Shown in pieces: positions 7,311-13,645 of a DNA stretch of 13,645 bases. Numbering within the stretch: position 1 is the stretch's first letter; each line of letters opens with the position of its first letter. Both the position numbers and the translations under genes were made by a program. The notes under the pieces are model-generated. The model saw only the letters and a program-made list of their open reading frames with translations, did no database searches and was not told where the DNA came from. The stretch comes from Bacillota bacterium (GTDB lineage Bacteria > Bacillota > Clostridia > Oscillospirales > Ruminococcaceae), in contig JAEWZG010000124.1 of the NCBI GenBank assembly GCA_023395435.1, positions 1-13,645 of the forward strand. Reading direction: 5' to 3'.

Positions 7311-9599
7311 TTAATTCTTTTTCAATTTAGATATAACGATTGTTATATCATCACAATATCGTTCGTCTGCAAGTTTTTTTACGGCTTTTACCATTTTTAC
7401 TGACATTTCTTCAGCTGAAATTTTTCTGTTTGCTACTGCTATCTGACGGATAATTTCAAGTGAATCTTCAATTACTCCATCAGATGCAGTTATTATAATA
7501 TCATCAGGCTTAAGATTGACATTAATTATGGCTGGTGTAATGTCCTGAATTATTCCAATAGGAAGTGAGGTTGTCTCAAGTTTTTTAAGCTGTTCACCAC
7601 GTACAAGATAGCTTGCTGAGGCACCGGCTTTTATAATTTTTAAAGTTCCTGAACAAAGGTTTAGAATTGAAATATCAACCGTCGCAAAGCTTTCCTCCCA
7701 TGCCTTTACGCGCATAGAGGTGTTGACAAGTCTTATTGCTGATGAATAACCTATTCCCGCTCTAATAAGACGTGAAATAAGACTTGACGTAAGAAGAGAA
7801 TCAAGCTGTGCTCGCTTTCCACTTCCCATTCCATCAGAAAGCACAATATATGCTTCTGTATCATTATCAATAAAAGTTTCATATGAGTCACCTGTAATTT
7901 CTGAACGCTTTCCTGCTATCTGATATGCACCCATATCAACAGAATACATAGGCTTCTCCCATAATTCAATTCTTGTCATATCGCCAACTGTTGAATATCG
8001 CGGGAGCTCAAGCTCTCTTTCAACAATAGTCGAAATTTCTTCACAAAGGTCTTCGTCTTTATAATGCTCAAATCTTTCAGCATATATTTCAACTGTAAGA
8101 CTTCCGTGAATATTATAGTATACACAGGCTTTGGCATTGACAATTCCCTTTTTTTGAAAATATGCATAAACCTTTTTTGAAAGGAAATTATCAGATTGTG
8201 CATAGCCAGAAAGCTGTGTACTAAGTGAGGTCAGCATCTCTTCCATAGCAGAAAACTGGTCAGAAAGCATTACACGCATTTCCTTGAGCTTTTGTTTGAG
8301 CTTGATCTGATAGTTTATTTCGCTGTAAAGAATATTAAATTCATTCTCAAGAAGGAAGTTGTTAATACAATGGTTAAGTTCCTGTGGGAAGTCCTTAACT
8401 GAAACCTTACCAAGAACATTAAGTGAACGTTGGATTTTATAAAATGCTGCTATTGTTTCATCAAAATTCTTTTCCCAACAGATGAGATTATTCTTGCATT
8501 TACTGCATACATTTTCGCAGACCTTTGAAACAATATCCTGTTCCTCAGTTTTCTTTTCCATAGCAACGGAAACCTTTGTTATTGATTCTTTAACGTCATT
8601 CAAGGTTTTTGAGGCGAAAATAAGTCGTTCGCTTGCATTCTGCGCCATAACTTCTACGCCAGAGGCTGAAGCACCGACCGATTGAAGAAGTCGTGACCAT
8701 ACCGATGGTGGAATTACTATAAAAATCACTGTGGCTATACCGACATCAATAAGCATTGGGAATGTATCTGTTGTTACGCCGATTGCAACTAGTCCCACAA
8801 GATTTGAAATTATAAATGAAGAAATAATTGCAAGACCGCCGAATTCAGAGAAAAGCCCTGCTATCAGACCTGCACAGGCAAGGAGCATTGTGCTTCTTCC
8901 CAAAACTGGCGAGCAGAGGATAATTCCACATGAAGTTAGAACACCTACAACCGCACCACCAAGATGCTTATATTTTTTTATAGCAAGAAGCGTTATAAGA
9001 ATTCCTATTATTCTTCCGAAATTAAGCCGTGAAATATCGATTGAAGTAAGAGTAGCAAGAGCAACAACATATATAACGCCAAGTGAAGCAGCAGCCTTAC
9101 CTGTGACAGGAATAATTTTCTCATTTTTTATTACTTGGTGTGCTATGAAAATAAAATAAACTGTGCAGGCGCATAAAACGGCCTGTGACATATGTAAGAC
9201 AAAATTCTGAATACTGAATGTTCCGATAAAAGTAGCAAATACACCGAATATCAACATTACAAACCCAGCTGATATTGATGAAAAAGCAGGAGTGGTTTTC
9301 TTATCCCATATCTCACTCATAAAAAACTTCAAGCAGATTATTGCTATCATAGAGCAAATCTGTGGAAGTGCAAATGAGATAGTTCCGTTAATTGCATAAG
9401 ATATAATGCTTGTTGCGAAAACTGCTACCGAACCAAGAAGATTCGTACAGGCTGCCGCAGATACATTAAGAGGTGAAAGACCACCTGTTATTGTAGTATT
9501 TGAGGCAATAAACCCGATTATACCAAACAATATCACCGATGTAATGCCGCTAATACTATATGATCCTACCCTTTGATTTAACGTTTCGTTTTTTGTCAT
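7311..9599 (-). CDS. spoIIE: Stage II sporulation protein E, PP2C-type serine phosphatase
   Basis: A 762-residue protein, slightly shorter than the roughly 827 residues of B. subtilis SpoIIE. In sporulation SpoIIE dephosphorylates SpoIIAA-P at the polar septum, which releases sigma-F in the forespore, and it interacts with FtsZ. The first 300 or so residues form about 10 hydrophobic membrane segments. A central regulatory region includes the family's cysteine cluster CENVCSKCKNNLICW (361-375) and helical stretches. The C-terminal PP2C domain has ITGDSYE (568-574), LSDGMGSG (587-594, Asp589), TASDGV (705-710, Asp707) and CDDITIVI (749-756); the three metal-ligand regions known in the family are present. 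The frame can begin at GTG 9611, but ATG 9599 is preferred for the GGTGAG 4 nt upstream. Its promoter region suggests Spo0A control. Confidence 0.95.
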   Translation of the reverse strand: MTKNETLNQRVGSYSISGITSVILFGIIGFIASNTTITGGLSPLNVSAAACTNLLGSVAVFATSIISYAINGTISFALPQICSMIAIICLKFFMSEIWDKKTTPAFSSISAGFVMLIFGVFATFIGTFSIQNFVLHMSQAVLCACTVYFIFIAHQVIKNEKIIPVTGKAAASLGVIYVVALATLTSIDISRLNFGRIIGILITLLAIKKYKHLGGAVVGVLTSCGIILCSPVLGRSTMLLACAGLIAGLFSEFGGLAIISSFIISNLVGLVAIGVTTDTFPMLIDVGIATVIFIVIPPSVWSRLLQSVGASASGVEVMAQNASERLIFASKTLNDVKESITKVSVAMEKKTEEQDIVSKVCENVCSKCKNNLICWEKNFDETIAAFYKIQRSLNVLGKVSVKDFPQELNHCINNFLLENEFNILYSEINYQIKLKQKLKEMRVMLSDQFSAMEEMLTSLSTQLSGYAQSDNFLSKKVYAYFQKKGIVNAKACVYYNIHGSLTVEIYAERFEHYKDEDLCEEISTIVERELELPRYSTVGDMTRIELWEKPMYSVDMGAYQIAGKRSEITGDSYETFIDNDTEAYIVLSDGMGSGKRAQLDSLLTSSLISRLIRAGIGYSSAIRLVNTSMRVKAWEESFATVDISILNLCSGTLKIIKAGASASYLVRGEQLKKLETTSLPIGIIQDITPAIINVNLKPDDIIITASDGVIEDSLEIIRQIAVANRKISAEEMSVKMVKAVKKLADERYCDDITIVISKLKKN

Positions 9600-9625
9600 T
9601 CTTCTCACCACTATAAAATATTTGT

Positions 9626-9641
9626 CCTGTATTTCAACAGG
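9626..9641 (-). other. Small hairpin in the spoIIE leader
   Basis: CCTGT and ACAGG form a 5-bp stem with a 6-nt loop in the predicted spoIIE 5' untranslated region, ending about 27 nt before the start codon. It has no T-run, so it is not a terminator. A role in mRNA stability or translation is possible but unsupported. Confidence 0.25.
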
Positions 9642-9652
9642 CTAATGGAAAT

Positions 9653-9685
9653 ATTATACAATTTGTATAGTGTGAAAATTGTCTA
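9653..9685 (-). promoter_or_regulatory. spoIIE promoter with 21-bp spacer, Spo0A-activated type
   Basis: On the minus strand, TAGACA (9680-9685; 5/6 to the sigma-A -35) is separated from a perfect TATAAT (9653-9658) by 21 bp instead of 17. In B. subtilis, the Spo0A-activated sigma-A promoters of spoIIE and spoIIG have this kind of over-long spacer (21-22 bp) and need Spo0A-P to work. The transcription start would be near 9646, giving a leader of about 47 nt. Confidence 0.68.
9655..9669. promoter_or_regulatory. Perfect inverted repeat over the spoIIE -10
   Basis: TATACAA-T-TTGTATA, two perfect 7-bp arms around one central base, covers four bases of the -10 and the adjacent part of the spacer. 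This is the usual form and position of an operator for a dimeric repressor; the regulator is unknown. In such AT-rich DNA a chance origin is possible. Confidence 0.4.
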
Positions 9686-9686
9686 A
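9680..9686 (+). promoter_or_regulatory. Candidate Spo0A box on the spoIIE -35
   Basis: TGTCTAA on the plus strand matches the 0A box TGTCGAA at 6 of 7 positions, and the longer TTGTCTAAA is close to the TTTGTCRAA form. It overlaps the -35 element of the spoIIE promoter, the position from which Spo0A-P contacts sigma-A at stage II promoters. Confidence 0.5.
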
Positions 9687-9752
9687 ATTATACCCCTAAA
9701 TTAAATTTATTTTTCTTTGAGAATTCTTATTTTGCTTAATCGCTTTAATTAT

Positions 9753-9790
9753 AAAAATAAAAAACAGGAATGTCTTAATTCCTGTTTTTT
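9753..9790 (-). terminator. Intrinsic terminator after rsmA
   Basis: A perfect 13-bp stem (AAAAAACAGGAAT, 9759-9771, with ATTCCTGTTTTTT, 9778-9790) and 6-nt loop begin 3 nt after the rsmA stop codon. The hairpin is followed on the minus strand by a T-rich tail (RNA ends TTTTTTATTTTTA). The A and T arms make it symmetric, so it could work in both directions, but no plus-strand gene reads into it. It separates rsmA from spoIIE. Confidence 0.88.
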
Positions 9791-9793
9791 ATG

Positions 9794-10654
9794 TTATACT
9801 AATTTTTTTAGCTCCTCAGAAAAAGTAATAAAATCATCCATTGAGAGTTGTTCAGGACGAACATTAGCATCAAGCCCTGCTGATTCTATTGCGCTAATAA
9901 CCTTTTGCTTTTCATAGCATGTTGCTGAGGATACTGAATTTGCTAGTGTCTTTCTCCTTTGTGAAAAGGCACCTCGTGCAATTTTAAAGAAGAATCTTTC
10001 GTCCGTTACTCCTTCGGGGGTATTCTCCTTAATATTAAATCGCACTACGCAGGAGTCAACATTAGGTGCCGGCATAAAGCTACCTTTTGAAACATTAAAG
10101 AGAATTTCTGGTTCGCTAAAATATCTTACAGCTACTGTAACAGCGCCCATATCTCTTGTCCCCATCTTTGCACAAAGACGCTGACCAGCTTCTTTCTGGA
10201 CCATAACTGTAACTGATTTTAAAGGTAATCGCTGTTCAAGAAGCATCATTATTATTGGTGAAGTAATATAATAAGGAAGATTTGCGCATACTGCAACATC
10301 GAGCCCTTCAAATTCTTCATTAATAAGCTTTGAAAGATCAACCTTCATCACATCAGCATTAATAATCTTAATATTGTCGTATTCACTAAGCGTATCATTC
10401 AGAACAGGAATTAGCCTGTCGTCAATTTCTATTGCTACGACCTTTTCTGCACGTTTTGCAAGCTCATTTGTGAGGACGCCTATTCCAGTACCTATTTCAA
10501 TTATTCCAAAGCCTTTCTTTGCGTTCCCGAGTTCTGCTATTTTAGGGCAGACAGACGGATTAATTAGGAAGTTTTGACCAAGCGTTTTGGAAAATGAAAA
10601 GCCATGCTTCTCGAATAATTGTTTTATAACACTGATGTTCGATAAGTTATCCAT
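9794..10654 (-). CDS. rsmA: 16S rRNA dimethyladenosine transferase (KsgA/RsmA)
   Basis: A 286-residue protein, typical for the family. It uses S-adenosylmethionine to dimethylate two adjacent adenines (A1518 and A1519 in E. coli numbering) in the 3'-terminal loop of 16S rRNA during late assembly of the 30S subunit. Motifs are SKTLGQNFLINPSV (22-35), EIGTGIGVLTNELAK (53-67, SAM-binding motif I), AIEID (74-78) and the catalytic NLPYYITSPI (125-134), followed by the C-terminal helical domain with GAFSQRRKTLANS. The start at ATG 10654 is preceded by AGAGG. It is monocistronic, with its own extended -10 promoter upstream and a strong terminator directly after the stop codon. Nothing looks abnormal. 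Confidence 0.97.
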   Translation of the reverse strand: MDNLSNISVIKQLFEKHGFSFSKTLGQNFLINPSVCPKIAELGNAKKGFGIIEIGTGIGVLTNELAKRAEKVVAIEIDDRLIPVLNDTLSEYDNIKIINADVMKVDLSKLINEEFEGLDVAVCANLPYYITSPIIMMLLEQRLPLKSVTVMVQKEAGQRLCAKMGTRDMGAVTVAVRYFSEPEILFNVSKGSFMPAPNVDSCVVRFNIKENTPEGVTDERFFFKIARGAFSQRRKTLANSVSSATCYEKQKVISAIESAGLDANVRPEQLSMDDFITFSEELKKLV

Positions 10655-10682
10655 TATTACCTCTGATTTCTTTTATACAATT

Positions 10683-10711
10683 ATTTTAGCATTTATATAA
10701 AATATTGTAAA
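10683..10711 (-). promoter_or_regulatory. Promoter of rsmA (extended -10)
   Basis: On the minus strand, TTTACA (10706-10711), a 17-bp spacer ending in TGC, and TAAAAT (10683-10688). It faces away from the deaminase promoter; the two -35 hexamers are only 3 bp apart. Confidence 0.65.
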
Positions 10712-10714
10712 GAC

Positions 10715-10743
10715 TTGAAAAAAAGGTTATTTTCTATTATAAT
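10715..10743 (+). promoter_or_regulatory. Promoter of the dCMP deaminase gene
   Basis: TTGAAA (10715-10720), a 17-bp spacer and a perfect TATAAT (10738-10743). The start site would be near 10750, about 24 nt before the ATG, with the strong ribosome site AGGGGGA (10761-10767) in between. Confidence 0.72.
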
Positions 10744-10773
10744 GGTATTATTGCAGAAAAAGGGGGATAACTT

Positions 10774-11262
10774 ATGGACAGACGTGACAAAATAAATTAT
10801 TATCTCGATATTGCAGAAACTGTACTTGAAAGAGGTACTTGTATTCGCAGAAAATTCGGTGCAATTATCGTCAAGAATGATGAAATAATATCATCCGGCT
10901 ATGTTGGTGCTCCTCGCGGTCGTGCAAACTGCAGTGATCTCGGCTATTGTACAAGAGAAAAGCTTAATATTCCTAAAGGACAGCGATATGAGCTTTGTCG
11001 TTCTGTTCATGCAGAGGCTAATGCTATAATTTCTGCTTCAAGACGTGATCTTATTGGTTCTACTCTATACCTGGCTTGCCACGATGCAAAAACAAATGAG
11101 CTTTACGGCGATGTTGAGCCTTGTTCAATGTGTAAAAGGCTTATAATAAATGCAGGTATTGAAAAAGTTGTAGTAAGAAAAACAAAATTAGATTATACGA
11201 CATTTGACGTTGATACCTGGATTGAAAATGATGAATCTTTAAACGGAACTGAAGGTTATTAG
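10774..11262 (+). CDS. dCMP deaminase (ComEB-like cytidine/deoxycytidylate deaminase)
   Basis: A 162-residue zinc deaminase, most likely converting dCMP to dUMP for thymidylate synthesis. The active site is complete: SVHAEANAI (77-85, with zinc-ligand His79 and proton-shuttle Glu81) and EPCSMCKRLI (115-124, zinc ligands Cys117 and Cys120). The segment SSGYVGAPRGRANCSDLGYC (40-59) resembles the region before the active site of phage T4-type dCMP deaminases, where an extra cysteine takes part in a second zinc site; Cys23 and Cys53 are candidates here, by analogy only. AGGGGGA lies 6 nt before the ATG. The gene is monocistronic, between its own promoter and an intrinsic terminator. The substrate is inferred from family resemblance; a ComEB-like protein of unclear role is the main alternative. 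Confidence 0.88.
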   Translation: MDRRDKINYYLDIAETVLERGTCIRRKFGAIIVKNDEIISSGYVGAPRGRANCSDLGYCTREKLNIPKGQRYELCRSVHAEANAIISASRRDLIGSTLYLACHDAKTNELYGDVEPCSMCKRLIINAGIEKVVVRKTKLDYTTFDVDTWIENDESLNGTEGY

Positions 11263-11273
11263 AATATTTATAT

Positions 11274-11303
11274 AATCAGCACAAAATATGTGCTGATTTT
11301 TTT
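11274..11303 (+). terminator. Intrinsic terminator after the dCMP deaminase gene
   Basis: A perfect 10-bp stem (AATCAGCACA, 11274-11283, with TGTGCTGATT, 11289-11298) and 5-nt loop run into seven T residues (11297-11303). It starts 11 nt after the stop codon and separates the deaminase transcript from pflB. Confidence 0.9.
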
Positions 11304-11335
11304 ACTTTTTTGGTATGTAATATCTGTAAAATTGA

Positions 11336-11364
11336 TTGACAAATATTAATATATTTGTTAATAT
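11336..11364 (+). promoter_or_regulatory. Strong pflB promoter (extended -10)
   Basis: A perfect TTGACA (11336-11341), a 17-bp spacer and TAATAT (11359-11364) preceded by TGT form an extended -10 promoter. Transcription would start near 11371, leaving an untranslated leader of about 84 nt that contains both candidate NrdR boxes. Confidence 0.72.
11339..11358. promoter_or_regulatory. Inverted repeat filling the pflB promoter spacer
   Basis: ACAAATAT and ATATTTGT are perfect 8-bp arms separated by TAAT. The repeat takes up the last three bases of the -35 and the whole spacer, so a bound dimer would block RNA polymerase. It does not match the Rex, Fnr or NrdR consensus; the regulator is unknown and chance is possible in AT-rich DNA. 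Confidence 0.4.
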
Positions 11365-11370
11365 CGTAAT

Positions 11371-11386
11371 AGACAATAAATTGTGT
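11371..11386 (+). promoter_or_regulatory. Candidate NrdR box 1 (at the pflB start site)
   Basis: AGACAATAAATTGTGT agrees with the NrdR-box consensus acaCwAtATaTwGtgt at 14 of 16 positions (the second and ninth differ). Its core is the inverted repeat ACAAT-AA-ATTGT. It begins at the predicted transcription start of pflB, a position suited to repression. Confidence 0.42.
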
Positions 11387-11411
11387 CGTTTTTTCATTAA
11401 AATGTAAAAAT

Positions 11412-11427
11412 ACACTATATATAGTGG
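11412..11427 (+). promoter_or_regulatory. Candidate NrdR box 2 in the pflB leader
   Basis: ACACTATATATAGTGG agrees with the NrdR-box consensus at 15 of 16 positions; only the last base differs. The core CACTATATATAGTG (11413-11426) is a perfect 14-bp palindrome. It lies 41 bp, close to four helical turns, from box 1, on the same face of the DNA; NrdR sites usually occur as helically phased pairs. Confidence 0.58.
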
Positions 11428-11454
11428 GACATTATATTATGATTGGAGTATAAG

Positions 11455-13645
11455 ATGGATTTTTACGAAGGTAAATGGAATAAGGAAATCAATGTCAGGG
11501 ATTTTATTGTGAGGAACTACACACCATACACCGGTAATGATAGCTTTTTGACTTCTGCAACTGTCAAGACGAAAAAGTTGTGGGATAAGGTTTCTGACCT
11601 TATGGCTAAGGAAAGAGAAAACGGTGGTGTTCTCGATATTGATGAAAATAAGATATCAACAATTATATCCCACAAGGCTGGATATATCGACAAGGAACTT
11701 GAAGAAATTGTTGGTATGCAGACTGACGAACCATTAAAGCGTGCTATAATGCCTTTTGGTGGAATAAGAATGGTTCATTCTTCACTTGATGCTTACGGAA
11801 GAAAGCTACCTGAAGAAATTGATAACATATTTCAATACAGAAAGACACACAATGACGGAGTTTTTGATGTTTATACTGATGCAATGAAAAAAGCAAGGCA
11901 TACTGGGATTATCACTGGACTTCCTGATGCATATGGACGTGGAAGAATTATCGGTGATTACAGAAGAGTTGCTCTTTATGGTGTCGATAAGCTTATTGAG
12001 AAAAAACTAAAAGCAAAGCGTTCACACGATTTTGATCCAATGTATGGCGATACTGTGCGCGATATTGAAGAATTTGCTGAACAGATTAAAGCTTTAAAAG
12101 AACTAAAAGTAATGGCTTCATATTATGGGTTTGATGTATCAATTCCTGCTTCTGACACAAAAGAGGCTATTCAATGGGTTTATTTTTCATATCTTGCTGC
12201 TACAAAAGAGCAGAATGGTGCTGCTATGTCACTTGGCAGAGTTTCAACCTTTCTTGATTGCTACGCACAACGTGACCTTGACAGCGGAAAATACACAGAA
12301 GAACAAATTCAGGAATTTGTTGATCATTTTATCATTAAGCTTCGTATGATAAGGTTTTTGAGAACACCAGCATATGATGAATTGTTCTCAGGGGATCCAA
12401 CATGGGTAACAGAAGCACTCGGCGGAATGTGTGACGACGGAAGAACAATGGTCACAAAGATGACATTCAGATTCTTACATTCACTCAAGAACCTCGGCCC
12501 TGCCCCTGAACCAAACCTTACCGTTTTATGGAGCACAGAACTCCCGCAGGGCTTCAAGGAATTTGCTGCAAGAATTTCTATAGAAACTTCATCAATTCAG
12601 TATGAAAATGATGATATTATGCGTCCAAAATTCGGGGACGATTATGGAATTGCCTGTTGTGTATCTGCAATGAAAATCGGCAAGCAGATGCAGTTCTTCG
12701 GAGCAAGAGCAAATCTTGCAAAGGCTATGCTTTATGCTATCAATAATGGTAAGGATGAAAAATCAGGCGAGCAAATCGGCCCGATTGTCGGTGATGTTAA
12801 CGACGGACCATTAAATTATGACGAAGTATGGGAAAAGTATCAGGAAGTGTGTGAATGGCTCACAAAGCTTTATATAAACACAATTAATATAATCCACTTT
12901 ATGCACGATAAATACTGCTACGAAAGATTACAGATGGCACTTCACGATGAAGAAATTATCAGAACCTCTGCCTGTGGTCTGGCTGGTCTATCTGTTGTTG
13001 TCGATAGCTTTTCTGCTATCAAGTATGCAAAGGTTACTCCGATAAGAAATGCGGACGGACTTATTATTGATTTCGATATTGAAGGCGATTACCCTAAATT
13101 CGGTAACAATGATAACAGAGTCGATGACATAGCAAAAGAAGTTGTTGAAACATTCATGAAGCGTCTTGCAAGAAGACGTACATATCGTAATTCAAAGCCA
13201 ACAATGTCTATTCTTACTATTACTTCAAATGTTGTTTACGGAAAGAAAACAGGTTCTACACCTGATGGAAGAAAAGCTGGTGAGCCTTTTGCTCCTGGTG
13301 CAAATCCAATGCATGGACGTGACTGCACAGGCTGTCTTGCCTCAATGCTTTCTGTATCTAAAATTCCTTATGATTATTCTGAGGATGGAATATCATATAC
13401 ATTCTCAATCATTCCTAACGCACTCGGAAAATCAGAAAATGAGCAGGTCAAGAACCTTGTAACTCTCCTTGACGGATATATTAAAGAAACTGGTCATCAC
13501 ATAAATGTAAATGTACTTAACAGAGAAGTTCTTATTGACGCTATGGATCATCCTGAAAAATATCCACAGCTGACTATACGAGTTTCAGGCTATGCGGTTA
13601 ACTTTATCAAGCTCCCTCGTGAGCATCAGCTTGATGTAATAAACA
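11455..13645 (+). CDS. pflB: Pyruvate formate-lyase (3' end cut by right edge)
   Basis: 730 codons are visible with no stop. The E. coli enzyme has about 760 residues, and by alignment to its tail only some 7-8 residues are missing. The enzyme converts pyruvate and CoA to acetyl-CoA and formate, the main anaerobic pyruvate-cleaving step. It uses a glycyl radical made by the activating enzyme PflA, which is not in the window. The catalytic cysteine pair is IACCVSAM (399-406; Cys401 and Cys402), and the glycyl-radical loop RVSGYAVNF (709-717) puts the radical on Gly712, within about 20 residues of the window edge. The N-terminal half has the PFL domain ([40 protein letters not shown]). ATG 11455 follows GGAG by 6 nt. 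The leader carries several palindromes discussed separately. Confidence 0.96.
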   Translation, partial: MDFYEGKWNKEINVRDFIVRNYTPYTGNDSFLTSATVKTKKLWDKVSDLMAKERENGGVLDIDENKISTIISHKAGYIDKELEEIVGMQTDEPLKRAIMPFGGIRMVHSSLDAYGRKLPEEIDNIFQYRKTHNDGVFDVYTDAMKKARHTGIITGLPDAYGRGRIIGDYRRVALYGVDKLIEKKLKAKRSHDFDPMYGDTVRDIEEFAEQIKALKELKVMASYYGFDVSIPASDTKEAIQWVYFSYLAATKEQNGAAMSLGRVSTFLDCYAQRDLDSGKYTEEQIQEFVDHFIIKLRMIRFLRTPAYDELFSGDPTWVTEALGGMCDDGRTMVTKMTFRFLHSLKNLGPAPEPNLTVLWSTELPQGFKEFAARISIETSSIQYENDDIMRPKFGDDYGIACCVSAMKIGKQMQFFGARANLAKAMLYAINNGKDEKSGEQIGPIVGDVNDGPLNYDEVWEKYQEVCEWLTKLYINTINIIHFMHDKYCYERLQMALHDEEIIRTSACGLAGLSVVVDSFSAIKYAKVTPIRNADGLIIDFDIEGDYPKFGNNDNRVDDIAKEVVETFMKRLARRRTYRNSKPTMSILTITSNVVYGKKTGSTPDGRKAGEPFAPGANPMHGRDCTGCLASMLSVSKIPYDYSEDGISYTFSIIPNALGKSENEQVKNLVTLLDGYIKETGHHINVNVLNREVLIDAMDHPEKYPQLTIRVSGYAVNFIKLPREHQLDVIN

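Noticed and set aside
8731..9159. 142-codon open frame on the plus strand inside spoIIE
   Set aside because: It is antisense to the membrane-spanning part of spoIIE, has no ribosome site or promoter, and its composition (many P, I, A, T) is what the complement of hydrophobic codons gives.
9620..9630. Second Spo0A box (TTTGTCC) downstream of the spoIIE -10
   Set aside because: Only TGTC of the TGTCGAA core is matched and the position is inside the leader, not upstream of or on the -35.
11356..11373. Possible Rex operator (TTGTTAA half-site) upstream of pflB
   Set aside because: Only one half matches the TTGTTAANNNNTTAACAA consensus; the second half agrees at about 4 of 7 bases, which is not enough.
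11439..11453. Four-codon leader frame (ATG ATT GGA GTA TAA) over the pflB ribosome site
   Set aside because: It has no ribosome site of its own and is short enough to arise by chance; the GGAG inside it serves the pflB start.
12125..12349. Short plus- and minus-strand frames inside pflB (also 12324-12557 and 13166-13462)
   Set aside because: They lie in other frames of an intact, highly conserved pflB coding sequence and have no family resemblance or start signals.

Overview
The window reads as chromosomal DNA from a low-GC, anaerobic, endospore-forming Firmicute of the class Clostridia, probably an Oscillospirales/Ruminococcaceae-like gut organism. The basis is AT-rich spacers, strong purine-rich Shine-Dalgarno sites, a SpoIIE sporulation phosphatase, a GlgC/GlgD pair typical of Firmicutes and an oxygen-sensitive pyruvate formate-lyase. 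The species assignment is inference. No mobile elements, CRISPR arrays, tRNAs or rRNAs are visible, and there is no gene-free stretch longer than about 200 bases.

Layout. Positions 1-10654 are all on the minus strand; in transcription order they are rsmA (16S rRNA dimethyltransferase), spoIIE, the glycogen-synthesis operon glgB-glgC-glgD-glgA, an unrecognised two-TM helical-repeat protein, and the 5' part of a uracil-permease-type NCS2 transporter that runs off the left edge. Positions 10774-13645 are on the plus strand: a dCMP deaminase, then pflB, which is cut by the right edge a few residues before its expected C-terminus. rsmA and the deaminase are divergent, with back-to-back promoters.

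How the genes work together. GlgC makes ADP-glucose, with GlgD as a paralogous non-catalytic partner. GlgA polymerises it and GlgB introduces alpha-1,6 branches. No glycogen phosphorylase or debranching enzyme follows, so the cluster is purely biosynthetic. It has its own extended -10 promoter and ends at a clear intrinsic terminator. SpoIIE sits immediately upstream on the same strand with no obvious terminator between, so some read-through into glg is possible.

Regulatory DNA is the most informative part. The spoIIE promoter has a perfect TATAAT, a near-consensus -35 and an abnormally long 21-bp spacer with a Spo0A-box-like sequence on the -35, the architecture known for Spo0A-activated sigma-A promoters. 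A perfect 15-nt inverted repeat overlaps its -10. Upstream of pflB lie a strong promoter, an inverted repeat filling its spacer, and two sequences that closely match the NrdR box (15/16 and 14/16), spaced 41 bp apart. NrdR is the ATP/dATP-sensing repressor of ribonucleotide reductase genes, so its possible control of a formate-producing enzyme is the main candidate for something new in this window.
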